A stretch of DNA of 64,000 nt from Thermoplasmata archaeon (GTDB lineage Archaea; Thermoplasmatota; E2; JACPAO01; JAHFTW01). Position 1 is the stretch's first letter. Each line of letters opens with the position of its first letter. The position numbers were made by a program, and so were the translations under genes. Positions 36,256 through 44,285 of this stretch are shown one piece after another. The notes under the pieces are model-generated. The model had not been told where the DNA came from, did no database searches, and saw nothing but the letters and a program-made list of their open reading frames with translations. The DNA lies in the NCBI GenBank assembly GCA_023269235.1, contig JAHFTW010000001.1:169548-233547 (forward strand). The letters run 5' to 3'.

Positions 36256-37482
36256 ATGGCGATTCGCGACCCCCCCGCAGACGAGACCGAGTCGGCCCCC
36301 GACGCCGCTCCGGACGCCGTCGCCGGGCTGGCGGAGCGCAACGCGGAGCTGCGTGACGATAAGCGCAAGTCCGCCGCCGAGGTGAAGGCGCTGCGCGAGG
36401 AGGTGCGCTCGATGACGAAGGAGATCCAGCGCCTCACCGTGGAGCTCGAGAAGGTCAAGCACCCGCCCCTCATCGTCGGCTCCGTCCTCGACCTTCTCGT
36501 GGACGGTCGCGCCGTCATCAAGAGCACGACGGGGCCGAACTTCGTCGTCCCCGTCGCCGACTTCGTCAACCGCGACAAGCTTGTCCCGGGCACGCGCGTC
36601 AGCCTGAGCCAGAGCAACCTCACCGTCGTCGGCATCCTTCCCCCGAGCCGCGACCCGCACGTCTCCGGCATGGAGGTCATCAAGAAGCCGGACGTCACCT
36701 ACGCCCAGGTCGGCGGCCTCGAGCGCGCCATCCAGGAGCTGCGCGAGACCGTCGAGTACCCGCTCACCAAGCCCGAGGTGTTCACCAAGCTTGGCATCAA
36801 CCCCCCAAAGGGCGTCCTCCTGCGCGGCCTCCCGGGCACCGGCAAGACCATGCTCGCCAAGGCGGTCGCCAACGCCACGAACGCGACCTTCATCCGACTG
36901 GTCGCGAGCGAACTGGTGCAGAAGTTCATCGGCGAGGGCTCGCGCAAGGTGCACGACCTCTTCCAGTTGGCCCGCGACAAGGCGCCGAGCATCATCTTCA
37001 TCGACGAGATTGACGCCGTGGGCGCGCGCCGCACCGACGACGGCACGACCAGCAACCGCGAGGTCGAGCGCACCCTCATGCAGCTTCTGGCCGAGCTCGA
37101 CGGATTCGAGTCCCGCGGCGACGTCCGCATCATGGCCGCCACGAACCGCGCCGACATCCTCGACCCGGCCCTGCTCCGCCCCGGCCGCTTCGACCGCATC
37201 GTGGACGTCCCGCTCCCCAGCCCGGAGGGCGTCGCCGAGATCTTCCGCATCCACACCAAAGGCATGACCCTCGACAAGGACGTCGAGCTCGCGAGCCTCA
37301 CGGGGAAGCTCAAGGCCGTGAGCGGCGCCGACGTGGCCGCCATCTGCACCGAGGCCGGCATGCGCGCCGTCCGCGCCGAGCGGGCGACCATTACACAAGC
37401 CGACCTGGCCGCGGGCATCCAGAAGTACCAGAAAGGCGAGCTGCACACGGGGCACGGCTCCCCGGCGGGCATCTACGCGTAA
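36256..37482 (+). CDS. pan: Proteasome-activating nucleotidase (AAA ATPase)
   Basis: GLPGTGKTMLAKAVANATNATFIRLVASELVQKFIGEGSRKVHDLF; FIDEIDAVGARRTDDGT; N-terminal coiled coil and OB domain. Confidence 0.93.
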   Translation: MAIRDPPADETESAPDAAPDAVAGLAERNAELRDDKRKSAAEVKALREEVRSMTKEIQRLTVELEKVKHPPLIVGSVLDLLVDGRAVIKSTTGPNFVVPVADFVNRDKLVPGTRVSLSQSNLTVVGILPPSRDPHVSGMEVIKKPDVTYAQVGGLERAIQELRETVEYPLTKPEVFTKLGINPPKGVLLRGLPGTGKTMLAKAVANATNATFIRLVASELVQKFIGEGSRKVHDLFQLARDKAPSIIFIDEIDAVGARRTDDGTTSNREVERTLMQLLAELDGFESRGDVRIMAATNRADILDPALLRPGRFDRIVDVPLPSPEGVAEIFRIHTKGMTLDKDVELASLTGKLKAVSGADVAAICTEAGMRAVRAERATITQADLAAGIQKYQKGELHTGHGSPAGIYA

Positions 37483-37514
37483 GGGACGCTGAGCGTTCGC
37501 TTCCCGTTCCCTTT

Positions 37515-38129
37515 ATGGGCAGAACCTCGGTCCAACCTGCGATGATGCAGCTCCAAGACGCCCTGGCCCAGGCCGAGGCGCACCTCCGGAACGCCACCGA
37601 GCTCGCTGGGCGCCCCGTCGGCAAGGAGGAGCTGCTGTACATGTGGGACAACCAGATCACGGCGCTCGACAACTTCCTCGCCGACTCCGAGTCCGTCCAG
37701 GACGACAAGCTCAAGGGACTGCGCGCCCAGCTGCGCGAGACCAAGAAGAAGCTCACCGACTCCGTCGTCGCCTTCGAGGCCCAGGCCTCCGGCGAGACCG
37801 CCGAGGGCGGGGAGCCGAGCGAGGCCGAGTGGGTCGAGTCCTACATGGAGCAGGCGAAGGAGATGATCGCCCTCGTCAAGGAGTCGCTTGGCCAGAAGAT
37901 CAAGTCGGTGCAAGACCTCGTCCAGTGGGAGGAGCCCCTCGCCGTCGTCAACGGCTTCCTCGCCGACTCGGAGCCGTTCCAGGAGAAGTCCCGTGATTTG
38001 CGCAAGGCCCGCAGCATCGTCCGCCTCGCACGCAAGGACCTCAAGGCGTCCATTGAGGATGTCTTCACGAAGTGGAAGGCCGCCGACCGCGCCTCCGGCG
38101 CCGACGGGGACGACGAAGACGAGGACTAG
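37515..38129 (+). CDS. Hypothetical coiled-coil protein with internal duplication
   Basis: LDNFLADSESVQDDKLKGLRAQLRETKKKL repeated as VNGFLADSEPFQEKSRDLRKARSIVRLARKDL; acidic tail. True start may be 37542 because ctttatgg at 37510 looks like the TATA box. Confidence 0.75.
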   Translation: MGRTSVQPAMMQLQDALAQAEAHLRNATELAGRPVGKEELLYMWDNQITALDNFLADSESVQDDKLKGLRAQLRETKKKLTDSVVAFEAQASGETAEGGEPSEAEWVESYMEQAKEMIALVKESLGQKIKSVQDLVQWEEPLAVVNGFLADSEPFQEKSRDLRKARSIVRLARKDLKASIEDVFTKWKAADRASGADGDDEDED

Positions 38130-38184
38130 TTGTCCTCGGCTTGCTCCGGCCCGCAAGGGCCGGACCCTGGCGACGAGTGAGGCA

Positions 38185-38295
38185 ATGCCCATGATGGCGT
38201 GCCCCTTGTGCGGCGCGGAGATGGCGTGGGTCAAGGCCCACTACGACTGCCCGCGCTGCCATTTCATCAAGCCCTGCTGCGAGCAGGACCAGTGA
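38185..38295 (+). CDS. 36-aa zinc-finger-like microprotein
   Basis: MPMMACPLCGAEMAWVKAHYDCPRCHFIKPCCEQDQ with two CxxC and a terminal CC. Confidence 0.55.
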   Translation: MPMMACPLCGAEMAWVKAHYDCPRCHFIKPCCEQDQ

Positions 38296-38365
38296 GGCCG
38301 CTAGGTAGCCCTTAAATGGGTCGCCTAAGTCGGCCGTTTCGCCGGAGCAGTCCGGCACCGCATCC

Positions 38366-38438
38366 GGGCTCGTGGTCTAGCGGTTATGACGTCACCTTGA
38401 CATGGTGAATATCACCAGTTCAAATCTGGTCGAGCCCA
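38366..38438 (+). tRNA. tRNA-Val (anticodon GAC)
   Basis: GGGCTCGTGGTCTAGCGGTTATGACGTCACCTTGACATGGTGAATATCACCAGTTCAAATCTGGTCGAGCCCA; anticodon loop TTGACAT; stems pair. Confidence 0.93.
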
Positions 38439-38530
38439 CTCTCACTCGCTTCGCTCGTTCGAGAGGAGCTCGACCCGATTGTGGTGCTCGCTTCGCTTGC
38501 TCGCGACGGAGCCTTGCTAGGCTCCGTCGC
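38421..38530 (+). repeat. tRNA-tail module copy 1 (starts inside the tRNA-Val T-arm, ends in a 28-nt hairpin)
   Basis: 110-bp unit; hairpin GCGACGGAGCCTTGCTAGGCTCCGTCGC at 38503-38530. Confidence 0.95.
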
Positions 38531-38640
38531 CAAATCTGGTCAAGCCCACTCTCACTCGCTTCGCTCGTTCGAGAGGAGCTCGACCCGATTGTGGTGCTCG
38601 CTTCGCTTGCTCGCGTCAGGCCGCGGCTGCGCCCTGCCGC
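38531..38640 (+). repeat. tRNA-tail module copy 2
   Basis: One mismatch to copy 1 across the first 84 nt (38544 a vs 38434 g), then a different 28-nt hairpin (38613-38640). Confidence 0.95.
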
Positions 38641-38660
38641 CAAATCTGGTGGAGCCCACT
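38641..38660 (+). repeat. Third tRNA-Val tail copy (partial module)
   Basis: caaatctggtggagcccact at exactly +110 from copy 2. Confidence 0.9.
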
Positions 38661-38665
38661 TCCAG

Positions 38666-39712
38666 TCAAGCCCGCTCCATCCGGAGCCGGCGCGCCGCCC
38701 AGCCCATCCCCACTGCCGTCGTGACGACGCCGAGCGCGGCGAGGATTCCCAACGTCGTCCAGACGCGAGCATCCGCGGCGCCGGTCGCGAGGAGGGCCGC
38801 GAGGTTGAGCGGGTTCGCGGGGAGTAGGAGGCTGCCGAGCGCGAGGAGGATGGCGACGAGCGCGTAGGCGGCCTGGACGGTGTTGCTGCGGCCGAAGCCG
38901 GCGGCGATGGCGACGCCAGCACCTGCGAGGATGAGCGTCGTGGAGAGGCTGAGCGCGATGAGGCCGGGCAGGTTCGCCACGGGCAGATGGTTGAGGGTGA
39001 GCAGGGCGATCCAGAGGAGCATCTGCGCCGGGGCGAGCAGGAGCGGGACGAGGAGCTTGCCGGCGAGGATGCGCGGGACGCCCAGCGGCGCGCTCCGGAG
39101 GAGGACGAGCGTGCGGGTCTGGACCTCCTGCGTCACCGTGTCGCCTGCGACGGCGCCGGAGAGGAAGACCGGGGTGAAGACCAGCAGCGGGAGCAAGGTC
39201 GCGTACACGAACGCGTACGGTGCGTCGGCCTTCGCGGGCACGGGTACGGTGAGGACTTGCTGCTGCAGGCGGCCTTGCTCTGCGGTGCGCAGGTGCTCCT
39301 CGTAGCGTTCTAGCAGGCCCTTCATCTGCGTGAGCAGGAGTGTTGCGGGGATGCCGCCGTCCTCCAGCAGGAGATTCACCGTATGCAGGCCGTCTGCCCC
39401 GATTTCCTCCTGCACGACGGCGTCCACGCGGCGTGCCTGGAACGCGGCCACCGCGGCGCTCGCCTCTAGTGGCTGGACGTGGAGGTTCCGCGCGTCCTTG
39501 AGGAGCCCATCGAAGCCGCCCGGCCCCACGTAGGCGATGTCTGCGCGCGTGCGGGCCGAGGTCGAGGACGGGTCGTAGAGGCCGGTGAGGCCCACCGCGA
39601 GGAAGGTGCTGAAGCCGGCGATGAAGAGCTGCACGACGAGGGCGACGACGATGGTCTTCTCGCGCAGGATGTCCCGGAGCTCCTTGCGCGCGAGGGCGCC
39701 AAGCTGGCTCAT
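38666..39712 (-). CDS. ABC-2 type transporter permease
   Basis: MSQLGALARKELRDILREKTIVVALVVQLF...; six hydrophobic segments; start at 39712 preferred. Confidence 0.8.
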   Translation of the reverse strand: MSQLGALARKELRDILREKTIVVALVVQLFIAGFSTFLAVGLTGLYDPSSTSARTRADIAYVGPGGFDGLLKDARNLHVQPLEASAAVAAFQARRVDAVVQEEIGADGLHTVNLLLEDGGIPATLLLTQMKGLLERYEEHLRTAEQGRLQQQVLTVPVPAKADAPYAFVYATLLPLLVFTPVFLSGAVAGDTVTQEVQTRTLVLLRSAPLGVPRILAGKLLVPLLLAPAQMLLWIALLTLNHLPVANLPGLIALSLSTTLILAGAGVAIAAGFGRSNTVQAAYALVAILLALGSLLLPANPLNLAALLATGAADARVWTTLGILAALGVVTTAVGMGWAARRLRMERA

Positions 39713-41394
39713 GCGAGGGCCCCCGCGAGGATGGCGAGGTTGTAGGCGCAGTGGAGCGCCCACGCGCCCGCCAAGGCGGTGAGGGTCCAGCCGCGGCCCC
39801 GCCCCGTCCCGGAGGCGCCGACCATGGCGGCGACGACGTGCAGGGCTAGGGGGGCGATCAGCAGGAGGCCGGTGCCGCCGCCAAGGACCGCGAGCGCGGA
39901 CTGGCCGCTGGGCAGCAGCCCGAACCCGACGAGGCCGACGATGAGGGCCAGCTTCTCGCCCAGGAAGAAACCCGAGCCGACCAGGACGCCGGAGAGCCAC
40001 GCCGGGCGTGGGCGGCCGGCCGTGCGATGCGCGGAGACGGCGGCTTGCTTGAGCCCCTCCTCGACGAGCGCGGCGCCAAGCACGACGGCGGGGATGGCGG
40101 CGTAGAGGGTGAGCGGGATGACGAGGGCCAGGAGGAACAGCTGGAGCGCCAGCGCGAAGGGGACCGCGAGGATGCCCGCCACCAGGAGGCCGCGCCGGGT
40201 GGCGGCGAGGCGGCGCAAGGAGGCCATCAGGCGCGACGAGAGGCTCGCTTGCCCGTGCAGGGTCTCGTCGCGGGTGAGGCCGAGCGAGAGGAGGACGAGC
40301 GAGACCGCGACCAAGGCGAGGGGGAGGGTAGCGCAGAGGAACGGCCCCCAGCCGACGGAGTCGCCTTCGATGGAGGCCGAGATGACCGCGACGGGGCTGA
40401 GGAACGCGACCTGCGGGATGGCGGTGAAGATGGCGGGCAGGAACAGGAACGTGCTGAGCATCGTCGTCGCGCCGGTGAGGAGGAACGTCAGCTCGCGGGG
40501 CGAGCGCGCCAGCAGGCCAAGGAGGAGGCTGGTGGCGAGGACGAACACGATGACGAGAAGGGCCGCGATGGCGCCGAGCCAGCCGACTCCGACGGCCACG
40601 CCGGCGACGAGCCAGACGAAGAGGCCGATGCCGAGGTAGGGCAGGGTGCGGCCGGCGAGGATCTGCCACGGCGCGAGCGGGGAGGCGAGGAGAAGGACGG
40701 TGCGGTGGCGGGTCCGCTCGGCGAGCAGGGAGCCGGCGTGGAGTTGTGCGACCAGGTTCATCGGGATGAGGAACGCGAAGGTCAGCAGGAGGCTGCGGAC
40801 CGGGAAAGGCGGGTTGACGTCGCGCGGCTTGACGGCGAGCGTGCGCGCCTCCGGCGGGGCGGCGTCGAGGACCGGGTTCGCCGTCGGGGTCGCGGTGGGC
40901 CCGGCGGACGATGACGCCGGAGTGGTGGCGGTCGAGGGAATCGCCGACGATGCCGCGGCGGTCACGGGGGCCTGCGGGGCGTTTAGGATGTTAACGAGGA
41001 CCGGGAACGCGGCCGCCTGGTCGGCCTCCGCGGAAAGGCGCTCGTCAAGCCAACGCTGGGTCGCCTGCCGGAGCGCTTGGAGGGCGGCGGTGCCCCGGGC
41101 GCTGGTTTCCGCGTGTGGCGCCGTGTCCACCCAGAGGGCGATGCGACCACCCAGGTCGGCCTGGGTCGCGGGCAGGGCGGCGAAGCGCGCGTCCGAGGCG
41201 ACGACGGGGGCGAACGGGGAGTCCGCCGCGACGCCGACGGGGTACAGGCCACGCTGGGCGTCCAGGCGCGACACGACAAAGGGTCCGAGGAGCAGGATGC
41301 CGACGAACACCAGCGCGAGGAGCGGCGCGGTGCGACGGTTGAGGAACGCCGTGCTGCGGCGCACCTCATGCCAGGCGACGGCCCACGTGCCCAT
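39709..41394 (-). CDS. ABC-2 permease fused to a C-terminal PrsW-like intramembrane protease domain
   Basis: N-terminal MGTWAVAWHEVRRSTAFLNRRTAPLLALVFVG; C-terminal VLGAALVEEGLKQAAV, LHVVAAMVGASG, LHCAYNLAI. Confidence 0.75.
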   Translation of the reverse strand: MGTWAVAWHEVRRSTAFLNRRTAPLLALVFVGILLLGPFVVSRLDAQRGLYPVGVAADSPFAPVVASDARFAALPATQADLGGRIALWVDTAPHAETSARGTAALQALRQATQRWLDERLSAEADQAAAFPVLVNILNAPQAPVTAAASSAIPSTATTPASSSAGPTATPTANPVLDAAPPEARTLAVKPRDVNPPFPVRSLLLTFAFLIPMNLVAQLHAGSLLAERTRHRTVLLLASPLAPWQILAGRTLPYLGIGLFVWLVAGVAVGVGWLGAIAALLVIVFVLATSLLLGLLARSPRELTFLLTGATTMLSTFLFLPAIFTAIPQVAFLSPVAVISASIEGDSVGWGPFLCATLPLALVAVSLVLLSLGLTRDETLHGQASLSSRLMASLRRLAATRRGLLVAGILAVPFALALQLFLLALVIPLTLYAAIPAVVLGAALVEEGLKQAAVSAHRTAGRPRPAWLSGVLVGSGFFLGEKLALIVGLVGFGLLPSGQSALAVLGGGTGLLLIAPLALHVVAAMVGASGTGRGRGWTLTALAGAWALHCAYNLAILAGALA

Positions 41395-41395
41395 C

Positions 41396-42265
41396 TCAGG
41401 CCCCCGCGACGCGGCGCAGGATGTCGTCGAGGCTGGGCGGGAGCGATTCCACCTCGACCGGAGTGCCGCCGGCGGCGCGGACTCGGGCGAGCGCCTCCTC
41501 CAGGAGGACGGGGCTGGCGACCTCGCCCACGTGGAGCGGCCCCTGAGGCGCGGAGCCAGGGAAAGGCCGGTCGGCGTGGAGGCGGTAGCGCGGCGTCCCG
41601 AAGGCGTGGCGCAGCTCGGAGAGCGAGCCGCGCGCGGCAATCTGGCCCTGGTGCAGGAGGACGATGGTGTCGCACAGGTCCTCGACCTGGCGCAGGTTGT
41701 GCGCGGAGAGCAGGATGGCCTTGCCTTCGGCGCGCAGCTCGAGGAGGAACGCGTCGAGCTCGCGGCGCGTCGCTGGGTCGAGGCCGCTGGCCGGCTCGTC
41801 GAGGATGAGGACCCCAGGGTCGTGCAGGAGGGCGCGCGCGATGGCGACCTTGCGCGCGGAGCCCTTGGAGAGCTCGCCGATGGGCTTCTTCCAGAACGGC
41901 TCGTCGAGCCGGAGGCGGCGTAGCAGGGTCTCGGCGCGGGCCTTGCTTTCCTTGCGCCTGAGGCCGTACAAGCTCCCGAAGAAGGCGAGGCAGGCGAGGG
42001 GCGTCTGCTCGTCGTAGAGCGGCGAATCCTCGGGAAGGTAGCCGATGCCCTTGCGGGCGGCGGGGCGGAGCGTCGCCTGGCCGTCGACGGTGGCGGTGCC
42101 GGTGGTGGGCTCGACGAGGCCGCACAGCATCTTCAGCGTCGTGGACTTGCCGGCGCCGTTGTTGCCCACGAGACCGACGATCGTCCCGGGGCGAACCTCC
42201 AGCGTGACCTCGGCCACGGCGGCGACGGGGCCGTAGTGCTTGCCCAGCCCGGAGGCGACCAGCAT
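41396..42265 (-). CDS. ABC transporter ATP-binding protein
   Basis: GLVGNNGAGKSTTLKMLCGLV, LSKGSARKVAIARALLHDPGVLILDEPASGLDP; alternative upstream start at 42298. Confidence 0.92.
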   Translation of the reverse strand: MLVASGLGKHYGPVAAVAEVTLEVRPGTIVGLVGNNGAGKSTTLKMLCGLVEPTTGTATVDGQATLRPAARKGIGYLPEDSPLYDEQTPLACLAFFGSLYGLRRKESKARAETLLRRLRLDEPFWKKPIGELSKGSARKVAIARALLHDPGVLILDEPASGLDPATRRELDAFLLELRAEGKAILLSAHNLRQVEDLCDTIVLLHQGQIAARGSLSELRHAFGTPRYRLHADRPFPGSAPQGPLHVGEVASPVLLEEALARVRAAGGTPVEVESLPPSLDDILRRVAGA

Positions 42266-42315
42266 TGCCCGCGCCACGGCCCTCGGCCACTTCACCATGC
42301 CGCTGGGAGCCCGGC

Positions 42316-42771
42316 TCAGCCGACGACCTGCTCGAACACCTTGTAGGGCGTCTCCTTCATGCCGTGGCCGCGGTAGGCGCGCAGCCCAAGTTCGTTGTTG
42401 CTTTCGACGTAGAGGCGGATGGAGCGCACGTTGCCCTCACGCTTGGCGGCGGCCTGGATGGCCTTGTAGAGGGCGGTCCAGACGCCGGTGCCGCGCCGCT
42501 CGGGGACGACGAAGGCGCTCTGGATCCACCAGTACCATGCCTCGTGCCAGTCGGACCACTCGAACGTGACGTACGTGGAGCCCAGCACTTTGCCGTCCTC
42601 CTCCGCGACGAAGAGGCGGCCTTTGCGGGGATCGTCGAGGACGGCCTTGACACCACGGCGGACGACGGCCTCGTCGAGGCGGATGCCCTCGGAGTCGAAG
42701 GCGTTGCCGAGCGTCGAGCGCACAAGGGAGTCGAGGTCGGAGGCGCGGCCGGCGCGCACAAGAATGCTCAC
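42316..42771 (-). CDS. GNAT family N-acetyltransferase
   Basis: WWIQSAFVVPERRGTGVWTALYKAIQAAAKREG. Confidence 0.85.
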   Translation of the reverse strand: MSILVRAGRASDLDSLVRSTLGNAFDSEGIRLDEAVVRRGVKAVLDDPRKGRLFVAEEDGKVLGSTYVTFEWSDWHEAWYWWIQSAFVVPERRGTGVWTALYKAIQAAAKREGNVRSIRLYVESNNELGLRAYRGHGMKETPYKVFEQVVG

Positions 42772-42855
42772 GCAGGTCGCAAGAAGAGGGTCATCAAAAG
42801 GGAAGGGGGAAGGAGGGGGGAAAGGAAAGTCGATTCTGCGACCGGTTAGAGGATT

Positions 42856-43173
42856 CTAACGGGGGTTCGCGCTGCGGAAGCAGTCGCGGCAGAAGACGTC
42901 GCGGCCCGCGGTGGGCTTGAACGGCACCTGGGTGGCCTGACCGCAGCGGGTGCAGGTGGTGTCGAACATCGGGCGGTCGGCGCCCATGCCCGGGCCGTCG
43001 CGGCGGGGCGGGCGGTCGCCGAACGAGCGGGGACCAGCGGGGCGGTTCTTTGCGAAGCAGTCGCGGCAGAGCACGGGGCGGGTGCCGGAGGGCTTGAAGG
43101 GGACGGTCGTCTGTTTGCCGCACTCGCCGCAAACAACATCGAAGTCTTGGCGGGGGGGCCTGTCGTTGTACAT
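42856..43173 (-). CDS. Protein with two tandem CxxC-x17-CxxC zinc-ribbon domains
   Basis: CGECGKQTTVPFKPSGTRPVLCRDC and CTRCGQATQVPFKPTAGRDVFCRDC, both with exactly 17 residues between CxxC pairs. Confidence 0.82.
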   Translation of the reverse strand: MYNDRPPRQDFDVVCGECGKQTTVPFKPSGTRPVLCRDCFAKNRPAGPRSFGDRPPRRDGPGMGADRPMFDTTCTRCGQATQVPFKPTAGRDVFCRDCFRSANPR

Positions 43174-43399
43174 TTCTACTACCTACTTGGGGAGACCCTA
43201 CGGCCTCCCACGATTTCTTCTGACTTCCATCCCCTATATGAATGGGTTGGATGGGGTGTTCCCAAGGGGAGGCCCAGGAGCGGCGTCTGCAAGTTGGCGG
43301 GGCGGCCTACAGTTTGAGGTCGGCCTTGACGAAGCCGGCAGCATCCGGGCCTGCAAGCAGGCCCGGAGCAAACGCAGTTCCTGACTCCGGCCCTGCGGC

Positions 43400-44284
43400 C
43401 TAAAGGCGCAGGTCCGTCTTCACGAACTGCGCGATGTCCGTGGGGAACACGGCGACTTTGACGCCGGCCGCCTTGAACGCCGCGAGCTTGCTAGCCGCGG
43501 TGCCCTTGCCCTTCTCGACGAGGGCGCCGGCGTGGCCCATCTTCTTGCCCTCGGGCGCGGTCTGGCCGGCGACGTAGGCGTAGATGGGCTTGCGCTTGGC
43601 GAGGCCGGTGCGCTGGATGTATTCGGCCGCCTCCTCCTCGTGGCCGCCGCCAATCTCGCCAACAAGCACGATGGCCTTGGTGTCGGCGTCGTGCTCGAAG
43701 AGCTTCACCGCGTCCAGCAGCGTGGTGCCGGGGATGGGGTCGCCGCCGAGGCCGAGCACGGAGGACTGGCCGATGCCGGCCTCCGACAGCGCGCCGACGA
43801 TCTCGTAGGTGAGGGTGCCGGATTTGCTCGCCACCGCGACGGGGCCTGGCTTGAAGATGACGCCGGGCAGGATGCCGACCTTCGACTTCGGGCCGGGGCT
43901 GCAGGCGCCGGGGCAGTTGGGGCCAATCAGGGTGACGCCCTTCGCCTTGGCGTAGTTGACGAAGACGGCGGAGTCGTGGACCGGGATGTGCTCGGTGATG
44001 ACGATGACGACCTTGCAGCCGGCGTCCACGGCCTCGATGACGGCGTCCTTGGCGTAGGGCGCGGGCACGAAGATGAGGCTGGTGTTGGCCTTCGCGACCT
44101 GGACGGCCTCGGCGACGGTGTCGAAGACGGGGACGTCGTGGACCTTCTCGCCGCCCTTGCCGGGCGTGACGCCGGCGACGACGTTGGTTCCGAACTGCTT
44201 CATCTGGCCGATGTGGAACTGGCCTTGGTAGCCGGTGGCGCCTTGGACGACGATGCGGGAGTCCGATGTGAGGACGACGACCAT
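43400..44284 (-). CDS. sucD: Succinyl-CoA synthetase alpha subunit
   Basis: RIVVQGATGYQGQFHIGQMKQFGTNVVAGVTPGKGG; NCPGACSPGPKSKVGILPG; GHAGALVEKGKGTAASK. Confidence 0.95.
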   Translation of the reverse strand: MVVVLTSDSRIVVQGATGYQGQFHIGQMKQFGTNVVAGVTPGKGGEKVHDVPVFDTVAEAVQVAKANTSLIFVPAPYAKDAVIEAVDAGCKVVIVITEHIPVHDSAVFVNYAKAKGVTLIGPNCPGACSPGPKSKVGILPGVIFKPGPVAVASKSGTLTYEIVGALSEAGIGQSSVLGLGGDPIPGTTLLDAVKLFEHDADTKAIVLVGEIGGGHEEEAAEYIQRTGLAKRKPIYAYVAGQTAPEGKKMGHAGALVEKGKGTAASKLAAFKAAGVKVAVFPTDIAQFVKTDLRL

Positions 44285-44285
44285 G

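Noticed and set aside
34830-36356. 508-aa plus-strand ORF opposite map and the MBF1 gene
   Set aside because: Antisense shadow; both opposite-strand genes have convincing family motifs.
38402-38922. ORFs on both strands through the tRNA-Val tail repeats (141, 128 and 176 aa)
   Set aside because: They translate tRNA and tandem non-coding repeat sequence and overlap the ABC permease gene; no protein family features.
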